Assembly: GCA_017163975.1 (NCBI GenBank)
Contig: JAFFSR010000364.1
Location: forward strand, 736,001-800,000
DNA from: Anastatus disparis
Taxonomy: Eukaryota > Arthropoda > Insecta > Hymenoptera > Eupelmidae
Direction: 5' to 3'
DNA length: 64,000 bases
The notes under the pieces: generated by a model
Told to the model about the DNA's origin: nothing
Seen by the model: only the letters and a program-made list of their open reading frames with translations
Databases searched by the model: none
Translations under genes and position numbers: made by a program
Shown here: piece after piece, positions 1 through 9,789 of the stretch
Numbering within the stretch: position 1 is the stretch's first letter
Layout of the letters: every line of letters begins with the position of its first letter

Positions 1-1447
1 TTTTGTCAACATTGTGAAAATGAAATTATCCATAGAACAGCAACATTAAATTTCAAAAAAATTAAAGTTGTCTGTTCGAAATGTGGGACTGAAGAAATTA
101 TATCATCCAGAAATAATAATTATTTTGTGTCTGTTGATATAAAATATCAAATCGATCTGTTACTAAAATCAGATAAATTTAGATTAACTATTATAAAAAA
201 TAATATAATAAACAAACAAAAATCTTCTAATAAAAAATGTAATACAAATATATCTGATATAACTGATGGTGATTTATATAAAAAATTGCAAGTGTGTGAA
301 AGTTCTTTTATCATTTCCCTAACTTTTAATACGGATAATGCTGTAATTTTTAAAAATTGAGAGACGTCTATGTGGCCTGTTTAAATTGCAGTAAACGAAT
401 TACCACCAGAAGATCGACCATACAACATATTATTATCTGGATTTGTGCTTAATAAAAATGAACCTTCAGCAGCACTGATGAATTTATATTTAGAAACAGT
501 TCTTATAAATTCGATTAATAACATTAATTCCAGTGGTTTGACTTACAATGATGGAAACACTTGTTTTAAATTTGAAATCTGTTTTCTTTCAGCATCAGTT
601 GATTCAAAAGCTAGACCTGTTATTCAAAACCGACTTCAATTTAATGGGTATTCAGGTTGCTCTTGGTGCTACGCTTCTGGTAAATTTGTTAATACGATGA
701 GATACACTTGCAATGATTTAAATGCTAAAATTAGGACATCTACATCTCATGCAGAAGATGTTGCATGCGTTTTAAGAATAGGTAGGAAAAATGTTAATGG
801 TGTCAAAGGCTCTTGTATCCTTACTACAGTACCACATTATGATATGATTTGGGGCTTTCCTGTTGATTCTCTACACTGCATATATCTGGGTGTAACAAAA
901 CAGTTTTGGGAATATTGGACGAATCCTAATTGTTCATTTTACATGTCACCAAAAAAACAAAATGAAATAAATGATATAATTAAATTATGTAAATTACCTC
1001 AAGAGATTCATCGAGAATTACGCCCTTTAAAAAAAAAAATAAAACATAAAGGAGTTGAAATGAAAATTTGGCTTCTACTATTATCCATACATAGATTATA
1101 ATAAATGTGCTTTTATATTAAATAAAACTTTGATAACTGAACAAGACTGCATTAATTCCTATGCTGATTTAGTTCAATTTGTAGGAGAATGTCAATTGTT
1201 GTATGGCGAAAATTTTATGACTTTTAATATTTACAGTTTAATACATGTGCCATTTAGCGTAAAAAAAAGTGGACCGTTATGGTCAACATCAACATCAACA
1301 CATCTTTGGAAGATTGTTCCAAATAATTCTAAGAACGAAATTGTTAGTGAATCTATAATAAATATAATTGATGAATGTGTATTTATAGATTTGAAAAATG
1401 TAAAATATGCTGCTGTCATGCCAAACAAATTAGAAATACAATTATAA
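1..1447 (+). pseudogene. EnSpm/CACTA-like (TNP2-type) transposase relic, 5' truncated by the window edge
   Basis: The plus strand reads open from base 1 to 360 and carries two CxxC pairs (codons 2-5 and about 29-32), a zinc-ribbon-like start often seen in this transposase group. A frame change near 355 and an in-frame TAA at 382-384 follow. The frame then runs 385-1101 with a WPV...NELPPEDRP segment, a Cys-rich GYSGCSWC motif and a PHYDMIWGFPVDSLHCIYLGV block, which fits the catalytic D/H region of TNP2-like transposases. A last piece (1130-1447) has the GPLWSTSTST block typical of the DUF4218-like C-terminus. The two frame breaks and a lost link near 1101-1130 make it non-functional. Family naming comes from motif memory, not a search. 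Terminal inverted repeats were not found inside the window. Confidence 0.72.
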
Positions 1448-2131
1448 ATCTTTTTTCTATAAATTATGTTATCGTGCAGTTTATTTATTCAAATTATTAA
1501 TAAAATATTTACATTATAAAATGTTTAAAATTTCCATAAAAGTTAAAGAAAACTGGAAGGATTTTTCATCAATTGTACGGTTTTGGTATAGTTCGGAAGG
1601 ATCTTGAAATTATTTTTGAATGCTTTCTTTTCAAATAAAATCAGTCCTAAAAAGATTAATATTATCAAAAGTATGACTGAATGATTTTGTTGAATCCCAT
1701 GTATCATATACTGTCCATAACAGTTCTTAAATGTTTGAAATAGTTCATAAAAATTCAAAAGCAGAACGAATTGAAATTCATGGAATACTAATTCTTTAAT
1801 TAAATTTCTTCCACTACTTGCGCGCATTAATTAAGATTATTATGTTTCTTTTTTTCTATTTTATTGAAAATTCTAAAAAGATTTAGTTTACTTTTAATAT
1901 ATATTTATAAAGGACTTGAATGATTTCACAGTATTCATTCAAATTCTTTATAAATGTACAGAGAACTTGAATGATTCCACTAAACCGTATTTACTATTTA
2001 CAGTTTATAACAGAATGATACTTTTAGTAATGGTTTATAAAAATAAAAAAAAAAATTAAACAAATTAATTCTTCAATTAGATTCATCTTATGAATTTTAT
2101 TTTCATAAGACAGTATACGAAATTCTAAAAG
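1448..2131. repeat. AT-rich stretch with a dispersed ~250-bp repeat unit (about 1890-2131)
   Basis: No gene is supported. From about 1890 the sequence holds two phrases like AGAACTTGAATGATTCC followed by a track containing ACAGTTTATAACAGAAT and TTTTAGTAATGGTTTATAAA. The same order of phrases recurs in direct orientation at about 10985-11215 and 11240-11430, so this is a dispersed repeat. An older, more diverged version seems to lie at about 1500-1800. Confidence 0.55.
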
Positions 2132-2245
2132 GATTACCCTATCAAAAAAAGATAGCTAAAAAAATGAGTTGTAAAAATAGCTATAAAAATAGCTGCTAAA
2201 ATAGCTATACACCTGTATATAAAGCAAAATTTCTGTTTTTTAGCT
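2132..2245. repeat. Left arm of an old fold-back element (AGCTAAA-type repeat)
   Basis: The segment is built of A(T)AGCTAAAA and AGCTATAAAA phrases. It matches the reverse complement of 10891-10975, including the order of phrases AAAAGATAGCTAAAAAAAT and TAGCTGCTAAAATAGCTAT. The two arms probably belong to one fold-back element now spread by the nested insertions between them, among them the LTR retrotransposon at 3850-10890. Confidence 0.5.
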
Positions 2246-2286
2246 ACTTTATCCAGCTAAAATTTTAGTCGATAAGTTAGTCATAT

Positions 2287-2528
2287 CAACGAAGATAGAC
2301 GCTTATAGAAGCGTACTTCTGGGTCAACTTTGGGAGCCCAGCTTTTGGAGGACACTTTAACATTACGTGTATATCTATATATATATGAAAACATTGGTAT
2401 ATATAGATATAGAAATACATGGCATTTTAGTAGCGCCACCACGTGGCTAGAGGACATAAGCTTTAGATTTTGAGCCCCTGTCCGCCCATTTAAAATACGC
2501 ACGCTTCTATAAGCGTCTATCTTCGTTG
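2287..2528. mobile_element. 242-bp MITE with 28-bp terminal inverted repeats and a 7-bp target duplication
   Basis: The left end (CAACGAAGATAGACGCTTAT, continuing AGAAGCGT) is the exact inverse of the right end at 2501-2528. The element is flanked on both sides by GTCATAT (2280-2286 and 2529-2535). It sits inside the AGCTAAA-type repeat and has no coding potential. Seven-base duplications fit no superfamily cleanly (hAT 8, MULE 8-10), so I leave the family open. Confidence 0.8.
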
Positions 2529-2589
2529 GTCATATTTAAATGATCAACTAAATTATCAACTTAATTTTCAGCTAAAAAATTATAGAAAT

Positions 2590-2765
2590 CCCTGTTAAAA
2601 CTAGCTTGCCACAGCGGCCCGAACCTTGGTCCTTTCAGAGCTTCACTTCGCTCAGCTCTGAAATGCCTTCGGGCCTTGCATCGCGATGCGATGCAAGGCA
2701 TGCAAAAAGCTCTGCTTCTTGCATATAAGGCACGACCGAAAACGCTCGTGCTCCCCGCTCGCTAT
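2590..2765. repeat. GC-rich patch of stacked hairpins
   Basis: A sudden GC-rich island lies in AT-rich DNA. It contains several stem-loops, the clearest being GCCTTGCATCGC, GAT loop, GCGATGCAAGGC at about 2672-2698. Others are AGAGCTTCACTTCGCTCAGCTCT and GCAAAAAGCTCTGCTTCTTGC. There is no ORF. It could be a structured RNA gene, a small fold-back element or a fragment of foreign DNA; the sequence alone does not decide. Confidence 0.45.
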
Positions 2766-3221
2766 TTGATATTTAAAGAATATTAAAACAAATCATTTAC
2801 AAACGCAAAAGCATTAAAAGTTAATCCTATTTCTTTTTTTCATTGTTTTTTTTTACCGCATCTTTCAACAAGAGGATTGAAATTATTGTATTTATTGGAA
2901 AAAACAGATTTATAATTATTTAAATTTTTCTTGTGAATTAAGTTATTGATTTCGAAAAAATTTATGTTATGTAAAAAAGACATATTTTCATTAATTTATA
3001 CTTTTTAAAGTTTTAGATAGGATAATCTATCAAAAGTTATAAGAAAAAAAAATTATTTTATAGTTCAGTAGCTCAAAAGTAAAGTTTTGTATAAAATTTT
3101 TATTTGATCTGAATTATTCCGACGGGGGATGATTTAAAACAATAATACAAATAAATGTTGGCAGTTAAAAAAAAAATCGTTCAAGCGGTTTTAAAACAGT
3201 TATCTCTTTAAAGGTTGAAGA

Positions 3222-3314
3222 AATGATTTTTTGGTGATAACTCGAATAAAACGGATTTTGAAAAAAAAGTGTATGAAATAAAATTTATAGAAAAAGATAA
3301 GGTTTATCTTTTTA

Positions 3315-3366
<52 letters not shown>

Positions 3367-3736
3367 AATAATATTTATCAAATTATCATTAAAAAGCCTT
3401 CAATTTCAACATTTTTCATAAACAATTTGAAAAATATTAACTTTAGAGAAAAATGTATAATATGAAAGAGATTTATTTCTTATATTTTATAACTTTTATT
3501 TCATATACTTTTTTAAAAAAAATTGTATTTTTCAAGTTATTACCAAAAATCCATTTTTTTGTCAATTCATTGCTTAGTCAATTCAGAACAGTTTTTGAAA
3601 ATTTTTGAAAATTTTAACTTAAATTTTTTAGATAATTTGGTCTTAGAAAAAATTTAGACTAATTTTACAAAAAAATTTCTAAGTTCAAAAATGTCAAAAA
3701 TTTTTAAAAATTATTTTGAATTGACTAAGCATTGTT
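3222..3736. repeat. Two AT-rich fold-back structures, one around a (TA)n tract
   Basis: About 3222-3285 (ATTTTTTGGTGATAACTCGA...) is the approximate inverse of about 3498-3552, with a (TA)n microsatellite at 3320-3362 in the loop. A second hairpin follows: ATTGCTTAGTCAATTCA near 3570 mirrors TGAATTGACTAAGCA near 3717-3732. No gene is present. From 2766 to 3221 the sequence is AT-rich with nothing I can assign. Confidence 0.5.
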
Positions 3737-3784
3737 TGGAACGTGTCAAAACCAAAACTATCGTTACATGATGTTTTGGCATGA

Positions 3785-3835
3785 TAAATCACCTGAAAAA
3801 TCAGGTGATTTGTCACCTGATTTTTTTCACCAGGG
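3785..3835. repeat. Short TCACCTGA palindrome repeats
   Basis: AATCACCTGAAAAATCAGGTGATT is a hairpin (arms AATCACCTGA and TCAGGTGATT). It is followed directly by another TCACCTGATTTTTT phrase. This lies just left of the LTR retrotransposon insertion point and may be the end of the fold-back element that was its target. Confidence 0.4.
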
Positions 3836-3849
3836 ATATAGTTGTATAT

Positions 3850-4950
3850 TGTAACGAGGATAGCAAATTATACATATACTGTATGTCAGTATACTTCTAT
3901 CTCTCTCCTCGTTGTGAGTCGCACAGCCTATTGTAAGCTTTTATGCTTACTTTATGGGTATAAGAGTGAGACAGAGAGTGGATATTTCATCGTCTTGCGT
4001 GGCTGACGGTTAGCGAAGGCGCGCGCAAGACATGACGAGAAGGATTTCGGCAGCCATGATATACATTGTGTGAGCTCGTGCGTCGTGTGAATTTTATCAA
4101 TTTTGTATAGAGAGGTAGACATCTTGTAAGAAGTTTCCTTTGTACGTGGCTTGTGCAGGAATCAAGTGAGTTTGCCTGACTCTTGCAGAGAGATATAATC
4201 GTCCTGATAGGAAGATCTACGAGAGCTTAAGCTGCACCGCATTTTTTCGGTGCCGCTTCCGTTGTTCGATCAATTCGTCCTGGTTGGAGAGGATCATCGA
4301 GTTAATTGCGTGTCCTCCGACAGATATAAAAACGTAAGTCTGCAGACTATAGTACGCTGTATTATTAACGAATGCGTATAGGCGATATATGTAAATATTG
4401 AGACCGTCGCGTGCGTTGCGCTTAGTAGAATAGGTTAGATTAAATTAAATTCTGTTTTCTTTCTTTTTATTTAACTTATTAATTTTTGCCATTATTAAAG
4501 TGTACAATAATTTCATTTCAATGTATTAAAATTTGTTTATCGTTTTGAATAAATTGAAGTTAAATTGAAATTATTCTGAAGTACCATATAACGTTATTTC
4601 TTTCTGTTTAAAATCGTGTGTTGTCTATATATATTGAACGTTATACACTTGCTTACTTTTAATCTACGATATTTAAGAGAGTCTTAAGGTACACGCCGTG
4701 GGTTTCGTCGTACCAGACGTCCGGGAGGCAGAACTTCTAAGCGAAGTTCTGCAATAGTATTAAATATTGCTTAACTGATTTTAGTTGTATGAAAAAGACA
4801 TTCATATTCGATCAGTGGTAGTGCATGAGGCTGATCGTCTCTAAATCTAAAATCGGTTATTTAACGGTAAGTGCGTATGTACTTGAAGTATGTACATATG
4901 AAGCCCACAAATATATTTGATTAGTTGATTTAAATATATTCCCCGTTACA
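3850..4950 (+). repeat. 5' LTR (1101 bp) of the gag-only retrotransposon
   Basis: It starts TGTAACGAGG and ends CCCCGTTACA, so TG...CA ends sit in a short inverted repeat. It contains an AATAAA at about 4548, two good splice-donor-like GTAAGT sites (near 4334 and 4867) and a small hairpin AGAACTTCTAAGCGAAGTTCT near 4732. It is identical to the 3' LTR except at 4002. Confidence 0.95.
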
Positions 4951-4962
4951 TGGCGCCCAACG
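4951..4962 (+). promoter_or_regulatory. Primer binding site, tRNA-Lys type
   Basis: TGGCGCCCAACG begins immediately after the 5' LTR. It matches the first 12 bases of the tRNA-Lys(1,2) primer binding site known from several retroelements. The match stops after 12 bases. Confidence 0.75.
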
Positions 4963-6237
4963 AATCAACTCACGAAAGTTGATAAAAGCAGTGTATTACG
5001 TTATAATATCGCGTGCATAGTACATAGCACCAATATATGGGCTCACGTAAATAAAAAGTTTAACGTGATTTTTTTTATGGTGCGTATGATTACGTGGCGC
5101 GCGGCGTGACAGGAAAAAGGACGCGATAGAGAAATATAGGTGGCTCTCGGGTGGCGCGCATTATAAAATGGCGTCCACTGAATAATCGAGAGCAGCTCAT
5201 GCTTATCTTATTGCAAGGGCCTTGAGGGGCGCTGGTTGTAATAAGACATTTAAAGCATTAAGCTAATTCTAGTGGCAATAGTCATTGCGCGGTGGGTTAT
5301 TAAAGCGTGTTTTTTTCTAGTTTCTGAAATTGGGAAGAGAAATTCATGCGATTACTTTTTGTTATTTTAGGGAATTTTTTCGGTTTTCTTTAGGAAAAAT
5401 AAAATAATAGTTTTTTTAAAGAGAAAAATTTGCTAAATTGTACGGAAGAGCGACGGTCTCGTAGTTGTAAGAAAGTTCGACAAGATAGACGAAAGTAAAA
5501 GGAGAAATCTTGTCGAACATAGGGCGCGCTTGTGAGCAAACACGTAAACGTAAACGTAACGGTAAAGTAGGCTGCTCACAGGCTACGATATAATTGTATA
5601 AGTCGGCCGCAAGCAGCAAAGAGGACAAAATTGTAATTTGTTTTTTTAATCGTGATTTTACCCTTGGTGTTGATTTTTTTTTGAATTCTATTTCTTTCTT
5701 GTTAAGAGAGTTACTTTTCATATAAGAGAAACATAAATTTTAAATCTGTTCTTGGTTTAGTCAAAATTATTAAAATTTTTCTTTGAGAATTAGATTTGAT
5801 AGTAAAGTTTTCTTTTGTGTGTTTTTGCAAAACTGAGGTTGCAGTTTTTGCAATAGCTGACTGGTTGAAGGTTTTGTTTTTTTTTCTTAACCAGTCAGCA
5901 GTTAGAGTTATTGACACCAAGAGGAAATTATAGAGTTCTTTTTTCTCTCTATTAGGGAAATTTAATTGTTTTTCTTTATTGAAAATAATTTTATTGTTAT
6001 TAAAAGGGAGAAGGTTGGCTCAATATATTTAGATTGAGCCATATAAGAATAATCTCTTTGTAGCTTGCGTAGAGAGGTTCTTGTGTGTGTTATAGTAGTT
6101 AGGTACACTACACATATATATATTGTACACATGTATATTTAGAATTTTTTTTTGCGGCTGTATAAGCAATTAATATTTTCTGAGTGGCACACGCAAGTAC
6201 TTCTATTTCACGTGATAGATTTGCTTCAAGAGTGAAG
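4963..6237 (+). other. Untranslated leader of the gag-only retrotransposon
   Basis: About 1.27 kb without a convincing ORF lies between the primer binding site and the gag ATG. Such long leaders often carry packaging and dimerisation signals. I see T-rich tracts and a short (TA)n run near 6113-6122, but no motif I can assign. Confidence 0.6.
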
Positions 6238-8223
6238 ATGGCAAGCAATCAGTCAAGAAGAGATGTAGCCTCGACTGAGTTGCTTGATGACTGGCTGATA
6301 TGTTTAAACGGTCAAGAACTGACTGAAGCCTTGTACAGTTTACAAATGCGAACTTCTGGCTCCAGGTTCGCTCAAGCTGAGAGGTTAAGAGTCTGGCTGC
6401 TCGGTGAATATACGGCAGCTGACTTTATGCAATCAGATCTGTCTTACGAAAATGCAATCAGACAGACTAGGATTGATCTTCGTCAGTCTTTTATTGAGAC
6501 AAAGACGGCGGAGATAACAAACAGTTCGCAGACAGCAAGCAATTACACCTTGCATCCGCATCCATTGGCTGAGTTGCCTCAATTGCAGGTAGAAAATTGT
6601 GAGGTGACACAGTTATCAGCTAATGGAAGCGAGAGAACAGAAGGCGCCCTAGCTAATAACAGTAGTGTTGCTTCGCAAAGTAGGCAGACGAGACAACAGA
6701 AATCGACGAATAAAGAGAATGAAATCCAAGAAATTCCAAGGCACGAAATTGACGCTCACGCACAACAGGAGTTGCCGCAAAGTCATAAGAGTATGACTAA
6801 TGAAGAGTATCTGTTGCATAGCAAGATGCTAAAGGCATTGCAACAGATACAACAGCAAATAGGTGATCTATCTGAGAGAGTTCGCGACCTCTCGGATTGG
6901 AGGGAGTCATGCTTGTCGAATCAAACAAGTGTGATTCCTACTGAAAATAGATTACCGTCTAACACAATATTAGATGGCGGTATATCAGGTTGCGGCAGAA
7001 GAAGTCAACATAGTAATGTTGAATCAGGTCAACAACGGCCTGATGATAGACAGGTAAATTTTGACCAAATGACGGTCAATGCGAGGGTCATCACGTCAAC
7101 AGGTGGTGTACCTCGTGCTAACGGTTCAGACGTATCTGGGACATCTCGGTTACCACCATTTGGGGCTCTCGGCACAGCCTGGGGAAGGGGTAGCTCACCG
7201 ACTCAGGTCTCAGTGAGTCATGGTGGTCAACCAAGAGATGTAGGCAGAGTCGTACGTCAATGGGAATTACGATTTTCTGGTAAAAAGGACAAAAGTATTG
7301 ACCTTTTTTTGACAAGAGTCGAAGAGTGTCGGGTTCTTGCTAATCTGTCGGAGAGTGATTTGTTGTATTCGCTCTCTGAATTATTGACAGGTGTTGCAGC
7401 TACTTGGTATCGCAATAATCGGGACCAATGGCATAGTTGGCCCGAATTCTGTGAAGCTGCGAGACGATGGTACGGTACCAACCGTCGTTTCCAACAGAGG
7501 CTTACAGCAGAAGCGAACGCACGCACGCAGGGCAATGATGAGCCAGTGCGTGACTACTTAACGTGTCTTATAGCAATAATGCGAAGACAGAAACCACAAC
7601 CGGACCTCAGTCAACAGTTAGATTTATTACATCGTAACTTGAGGCCGGAGCTGCAAAGACTCGTACGCAGAGACGAATTCAATAGCATTGATTCTTTATT
7701 AGAGATTGCTGTTGAAGCGGAGTTGACTTTAGAGGCTGAGAAAGTCTATAAACCTCCACCATCACCTGGCAAAGCATTATTACCAGAAACAGCTTACCAC
7801 CCTCCGGCGAATCAAAAGAAGATTCCGCCTAAGGTATCTAGTGTGGACACCAGTGTGTCTAAAGTTGAGGATATGGTGTCTACAGTTACCAAAATTTTGG
7901 AACAAAAGCTAGCTCAATTTGAAAAGAGATTGATTGGAAAAGCTTATCGATATACAACGCCAAAGAAAAAGAAATCCAAGTCGAGTCCTGCAAATCATCG
8001 GATGTCAAGAAGAACTGGTGATGAGAATCACGATTATCCTAATGATAATGTTTCAGATTCTGAGAGACAAAAGTCTCGTAGTCCAAGAAAGGACCAGTAT
8101 AGAAGAACAGGATCAAGTCCTCGCCATGATCGGGATAGTATAGTTTGTTATGGTTGTGGTAATCCAGGTTACATAAGGAGCGAATGTCCGAAATGTTCGG
8201 AAAACGCCATTGGGAGCAAGTGA
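6238..8223 (+). CDS. Gag polyprotein of the gag-only LTR retrotransposon
   Basis: The ATG at 6238 has a good context (GTGAAGATGG) and gives 661 codons; the frame is open slightly further upstream but without an ATG. Residues about 15-60 resemble a SAP-like helical motif (ELTEALYSLQMRTSGSRF). A Q-rich probable coiled coil lies near 190-225. From about 342 a typical retrotransposon Gag capsid segment begins (WELRFSGKKDKSIDLFLTRV) with the internal W...W pattern (TWYRNN, HSWPEF). The C-terminal part is very basic and Ser/Arg-rich, suited to RNA binding. A zinc knuckle starts near residue 638 but reads CxxC-x4-Y-x4-C, with Tyr where His is usual, so metal binding may be impaired. The frame is intact, consistent with the near-identical LTRs. 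The stop overlaps the next ORF by 40 bases in the -1 frame. Confidence 0.85.
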   Translation: MASNQSRRDVASTELLDDWLICLNGQELTEALYSLQMRTSGSRFAQAERLRVWLLGEYTAADFMQSDLSYENAIRQTRIDLRQSFIETKTAEITNSSQTASNYTLHPHPLAELPQLQVENCEVTQLSANGSERTEGALANNSSVASQSRQTRQQKSTNKENEIQEIPRHEIDAHAQQELPQSHKSMTNEEYLLHSKMLKALQQIQQQIGDLSERVRDLSDWRESCLSNQTSVIPTENRLPSNTILDGGISGCGRRSQHSNVESGQQRPDDRQVNFDQMTVNARVITSTGGVPRANGSDVSGTSRLPPFGALGTAWGRGSSPTQVSVSHGGQPRDVGRVVRQWELRFSGKKDKSIDLFLTRVEECRVLANLSESDLLYSLSELLTGVAATWYRNNRDQWHSWPEFCEAARRWYGTNRRFQQRLTAEANARTQGNDEPVRDYLTCLIAIMRRQKPQPDLSQQLDLLHRNLRPELQRLVRRDEFNSIDSLLEIAVEAELTLEAEKVYKPPPSPGKALLPETAYHPPANQKKIPPKVSSVDTSVSKVEDMVSTVTKILEQKLAQFEKRLIGKAYRYTTPKKKKSKSSPANHRMSRRTGDENHDYPNDNVSDSERQKSRSPRKDQYRRTGSSPRHDRDSIVCYGCGNPGYIRSECPKCSENAIGSK

Positions 8224-8924
8224 AGAAGGCCGTAACTGCTCCCACTGGCTCTTCTAAGGCCTTCAAAGAGTCAGATGTACCATGGACAGTCTCAGACAGA
8301 ATTGAGCCTATCAACGTGGGAGAACCATTGAAGTGTGTTGCAGTAAAGCAAAATTCAGCCTTTGCTGAGATTGCAACAAGTATGGGCATCATCCAAGCTA
8401 AAAGTCGATTATGGTTGGGAAGTTTTATTGCAAATTGTGGCATGTTAATTGACTCATACAACACTCGTGGAGCCAGAGTCGTAAAATGTGTAATTAACAA
8501 AGTCAGACTACGTATGGAGGGATGCCAGGTCAAGAAAGTTGATTATAGCAATTTGAAATGGTTTTGCTATCTGTATAAACTAAATAGCAGATTAAGGAAA
8601 ATAGTTTTGAAAGTACAAGACTACTTGTGTACGGTTGAACACCATAAAAGAGTACTAAAAAGTATATCAGTCACTCCCTTTCTAATGTATAAAGATGAAG
8701 GGATCGAAGAAGTTGAATTTTTGACTCTTCATACTGTAAATCCAACTAATGAACAATGGTGTCTAAATTGGTTTACTAAAGTACATTATTGTCGATTCTT
8801 TATGTATAGTCCGGACAGAGAAGTCGATATTATCCTGGATCTGGACGTGACGAGACGTGGATGCTCGTCATCTCTCAGGAACAAACGAAAGGGGTGTTCA
8901 TGGAATGTCATAATGGGACTGTAG
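8184..8924 (+). CDS. ORF2 of the retrotransposon, function unknown, -1 frame relative to gag
   Basis: A 246-codon frame begins inside the last codons of gag and is shifted by -1, the geometry used by many retroelements to make a Gag fusion by ribosomal frameshifting. The overlap contains a weak slip candidate (gag codons GAA AAC at 8200-8205, pairing as GGA AAA after slipping), which is not a canonical heptamer. The translation has no protease D(S/T)G triad, no reverse transcriptase and no integrase motif. It could be an accessory domain, replaced filler sequence or scrambled pol remains. It might also be untranslated. I do not recognise it. Confidence 0.4.
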   Translation: MSEMFGKRHWEQVKKAVTAPTGSSKAFKESDVPWTVSDRIEPINVGEPLKCVAVKQNSAFAEIATSMGIIQAKSRLWLGSFIANCGMLIDSYNTRGARVVKCVINKVRLRMEGCQVKKVDYSNLKWFCYLYKLNSRLRKIVLKVQDYLCTVEHHKRVLKSISVTPFLMYKDEGIEEVEFLTLHTVNPTNEQWCLNWFTKVHYCRFFMYSPDREVDIILDLDVTRRGCSSSLRNKRKGCSWNVIMGL

Positions 8925-9493
8925 CTGGTCGCTTAAGTAGAAGAAGAATCTACATAAGAGTGATAGTTACATATTTTTGGCATTCCATTTGCAAAAACAT
9001 TTATTTGATCTGCCAAAAATTTAAGTCTGACAATGATCCAGACAGCATCAAGGATGAGAATCAACCGCCGATGGATCAAGAAGTTGAAGTAGAAAGAGTG
9101 AAGAATTGCGACGGGCCATCTGCGAATGGCCGACCTCACCACTTCAGCGATAGCGCACCACCTGCGTGTGGTATAAAGTGTAGTTTTAGGTCGGTATACG
9201 TGTATAGAAAACGTGATAAGCCGTGTAGGACAGCTTTGGTGGTGAGACGAGCGAAGGCGAAGTTAGTATGCGTTTCACAGCGATCGGGTGAAAATGGTAT
9301 GTATAAGCGCGTTCGTAGTAAGTCAAAGGTAATTCTAGAAGATCTTCTGTTTTATCTTCTTAATTTCTCACTCAACTTTGGCAGTGTAGCAACTGGAGAG
9401 AATGACAGTTGTTGCAACTGGTTAAATACTGTCACAACTGCAATTATAAAATATTTGAGTGGTCTTCCAAAGGCGATGTTTGTTAATAAATAA
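8861..9493 (+). CDS. ORF3 of the retrotransposon, unrecognised
   Basis: A 210-codon frame overlaps the end of ORF2 by 64 bases. It contains an acidic stretch (about residues 55-80) followed by Cys/His and basic clusters (PPACGIKCS, RKRDKPCRTALVVRRAK). I recognise no retroelement enzyme or envelope protein and see no convincing signal peptide or membrane segment. It may be a chance frame in non-coding filler. Confidence 0.25.
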   Translation: MLVISQEQTKGVFMECHNGTVAGRLSRRRIYIRVIVTYFWHSICKNIYLICQKFKSDNDPDSIKDENQPPMDQEVEVERVKNCDGPSANGRPHHFSDSAPPACGIKCSFRSVYVYRKRDKPCRTALVVRRAKAKLVCVSQRSGENGMYKRVRSKSKVILEDLLFYLLNFSLNFGSVATGENDSCCNWLNTVTTAIIKYLSGLPKAMFVNK

Positions 9494-9779
9494 CATTGAT
9501 GATGATAGGTAAAAGTTACTGTTATCATTAAAATATTGGAAAGAGGTAATATGCAAGATCTTTCATTGATAATAAATTATCTAACCGTGACGATCAATAT
9601 GATCATGAGTGTAGCGAGTTAGATAAGATGATTTATAGAATCAAATGTTTTTTTTTGAAACGAGGGGAAAAATTTTTAACATGGGATATCATAGAGAGAT
9701 TTCCTTGTGGTATAGTCCCATTATATTTTGCAGTGCGACTAAGTATCGCAGAGCTGTCATACACAGTCTTCCAGCGTCT

Positions 9780-9789
9780 GGGGAAGGGG
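9780..9789 (+). promoter_or_regulatory. Polypurine tract
   Basis: GGGGAAGGGG ends one base before the 3' LTR TG, the expected position for plus-strand priming in reverse transcription. Confidence 0.75.

Noticed and set aside
3850..4950. 5' LTR as a solo LTR or segmental duplication
   Set aside because: Primer binding site, polypurine tract and matching ATAT flanks show a full retrotransposon with both LTRs.
8039..8533. 164-codon minus-strand frame across the gag end
   Set aside because: It lies antisense to gag and ORF2 with no known domain; sense-strand gag is well supported.
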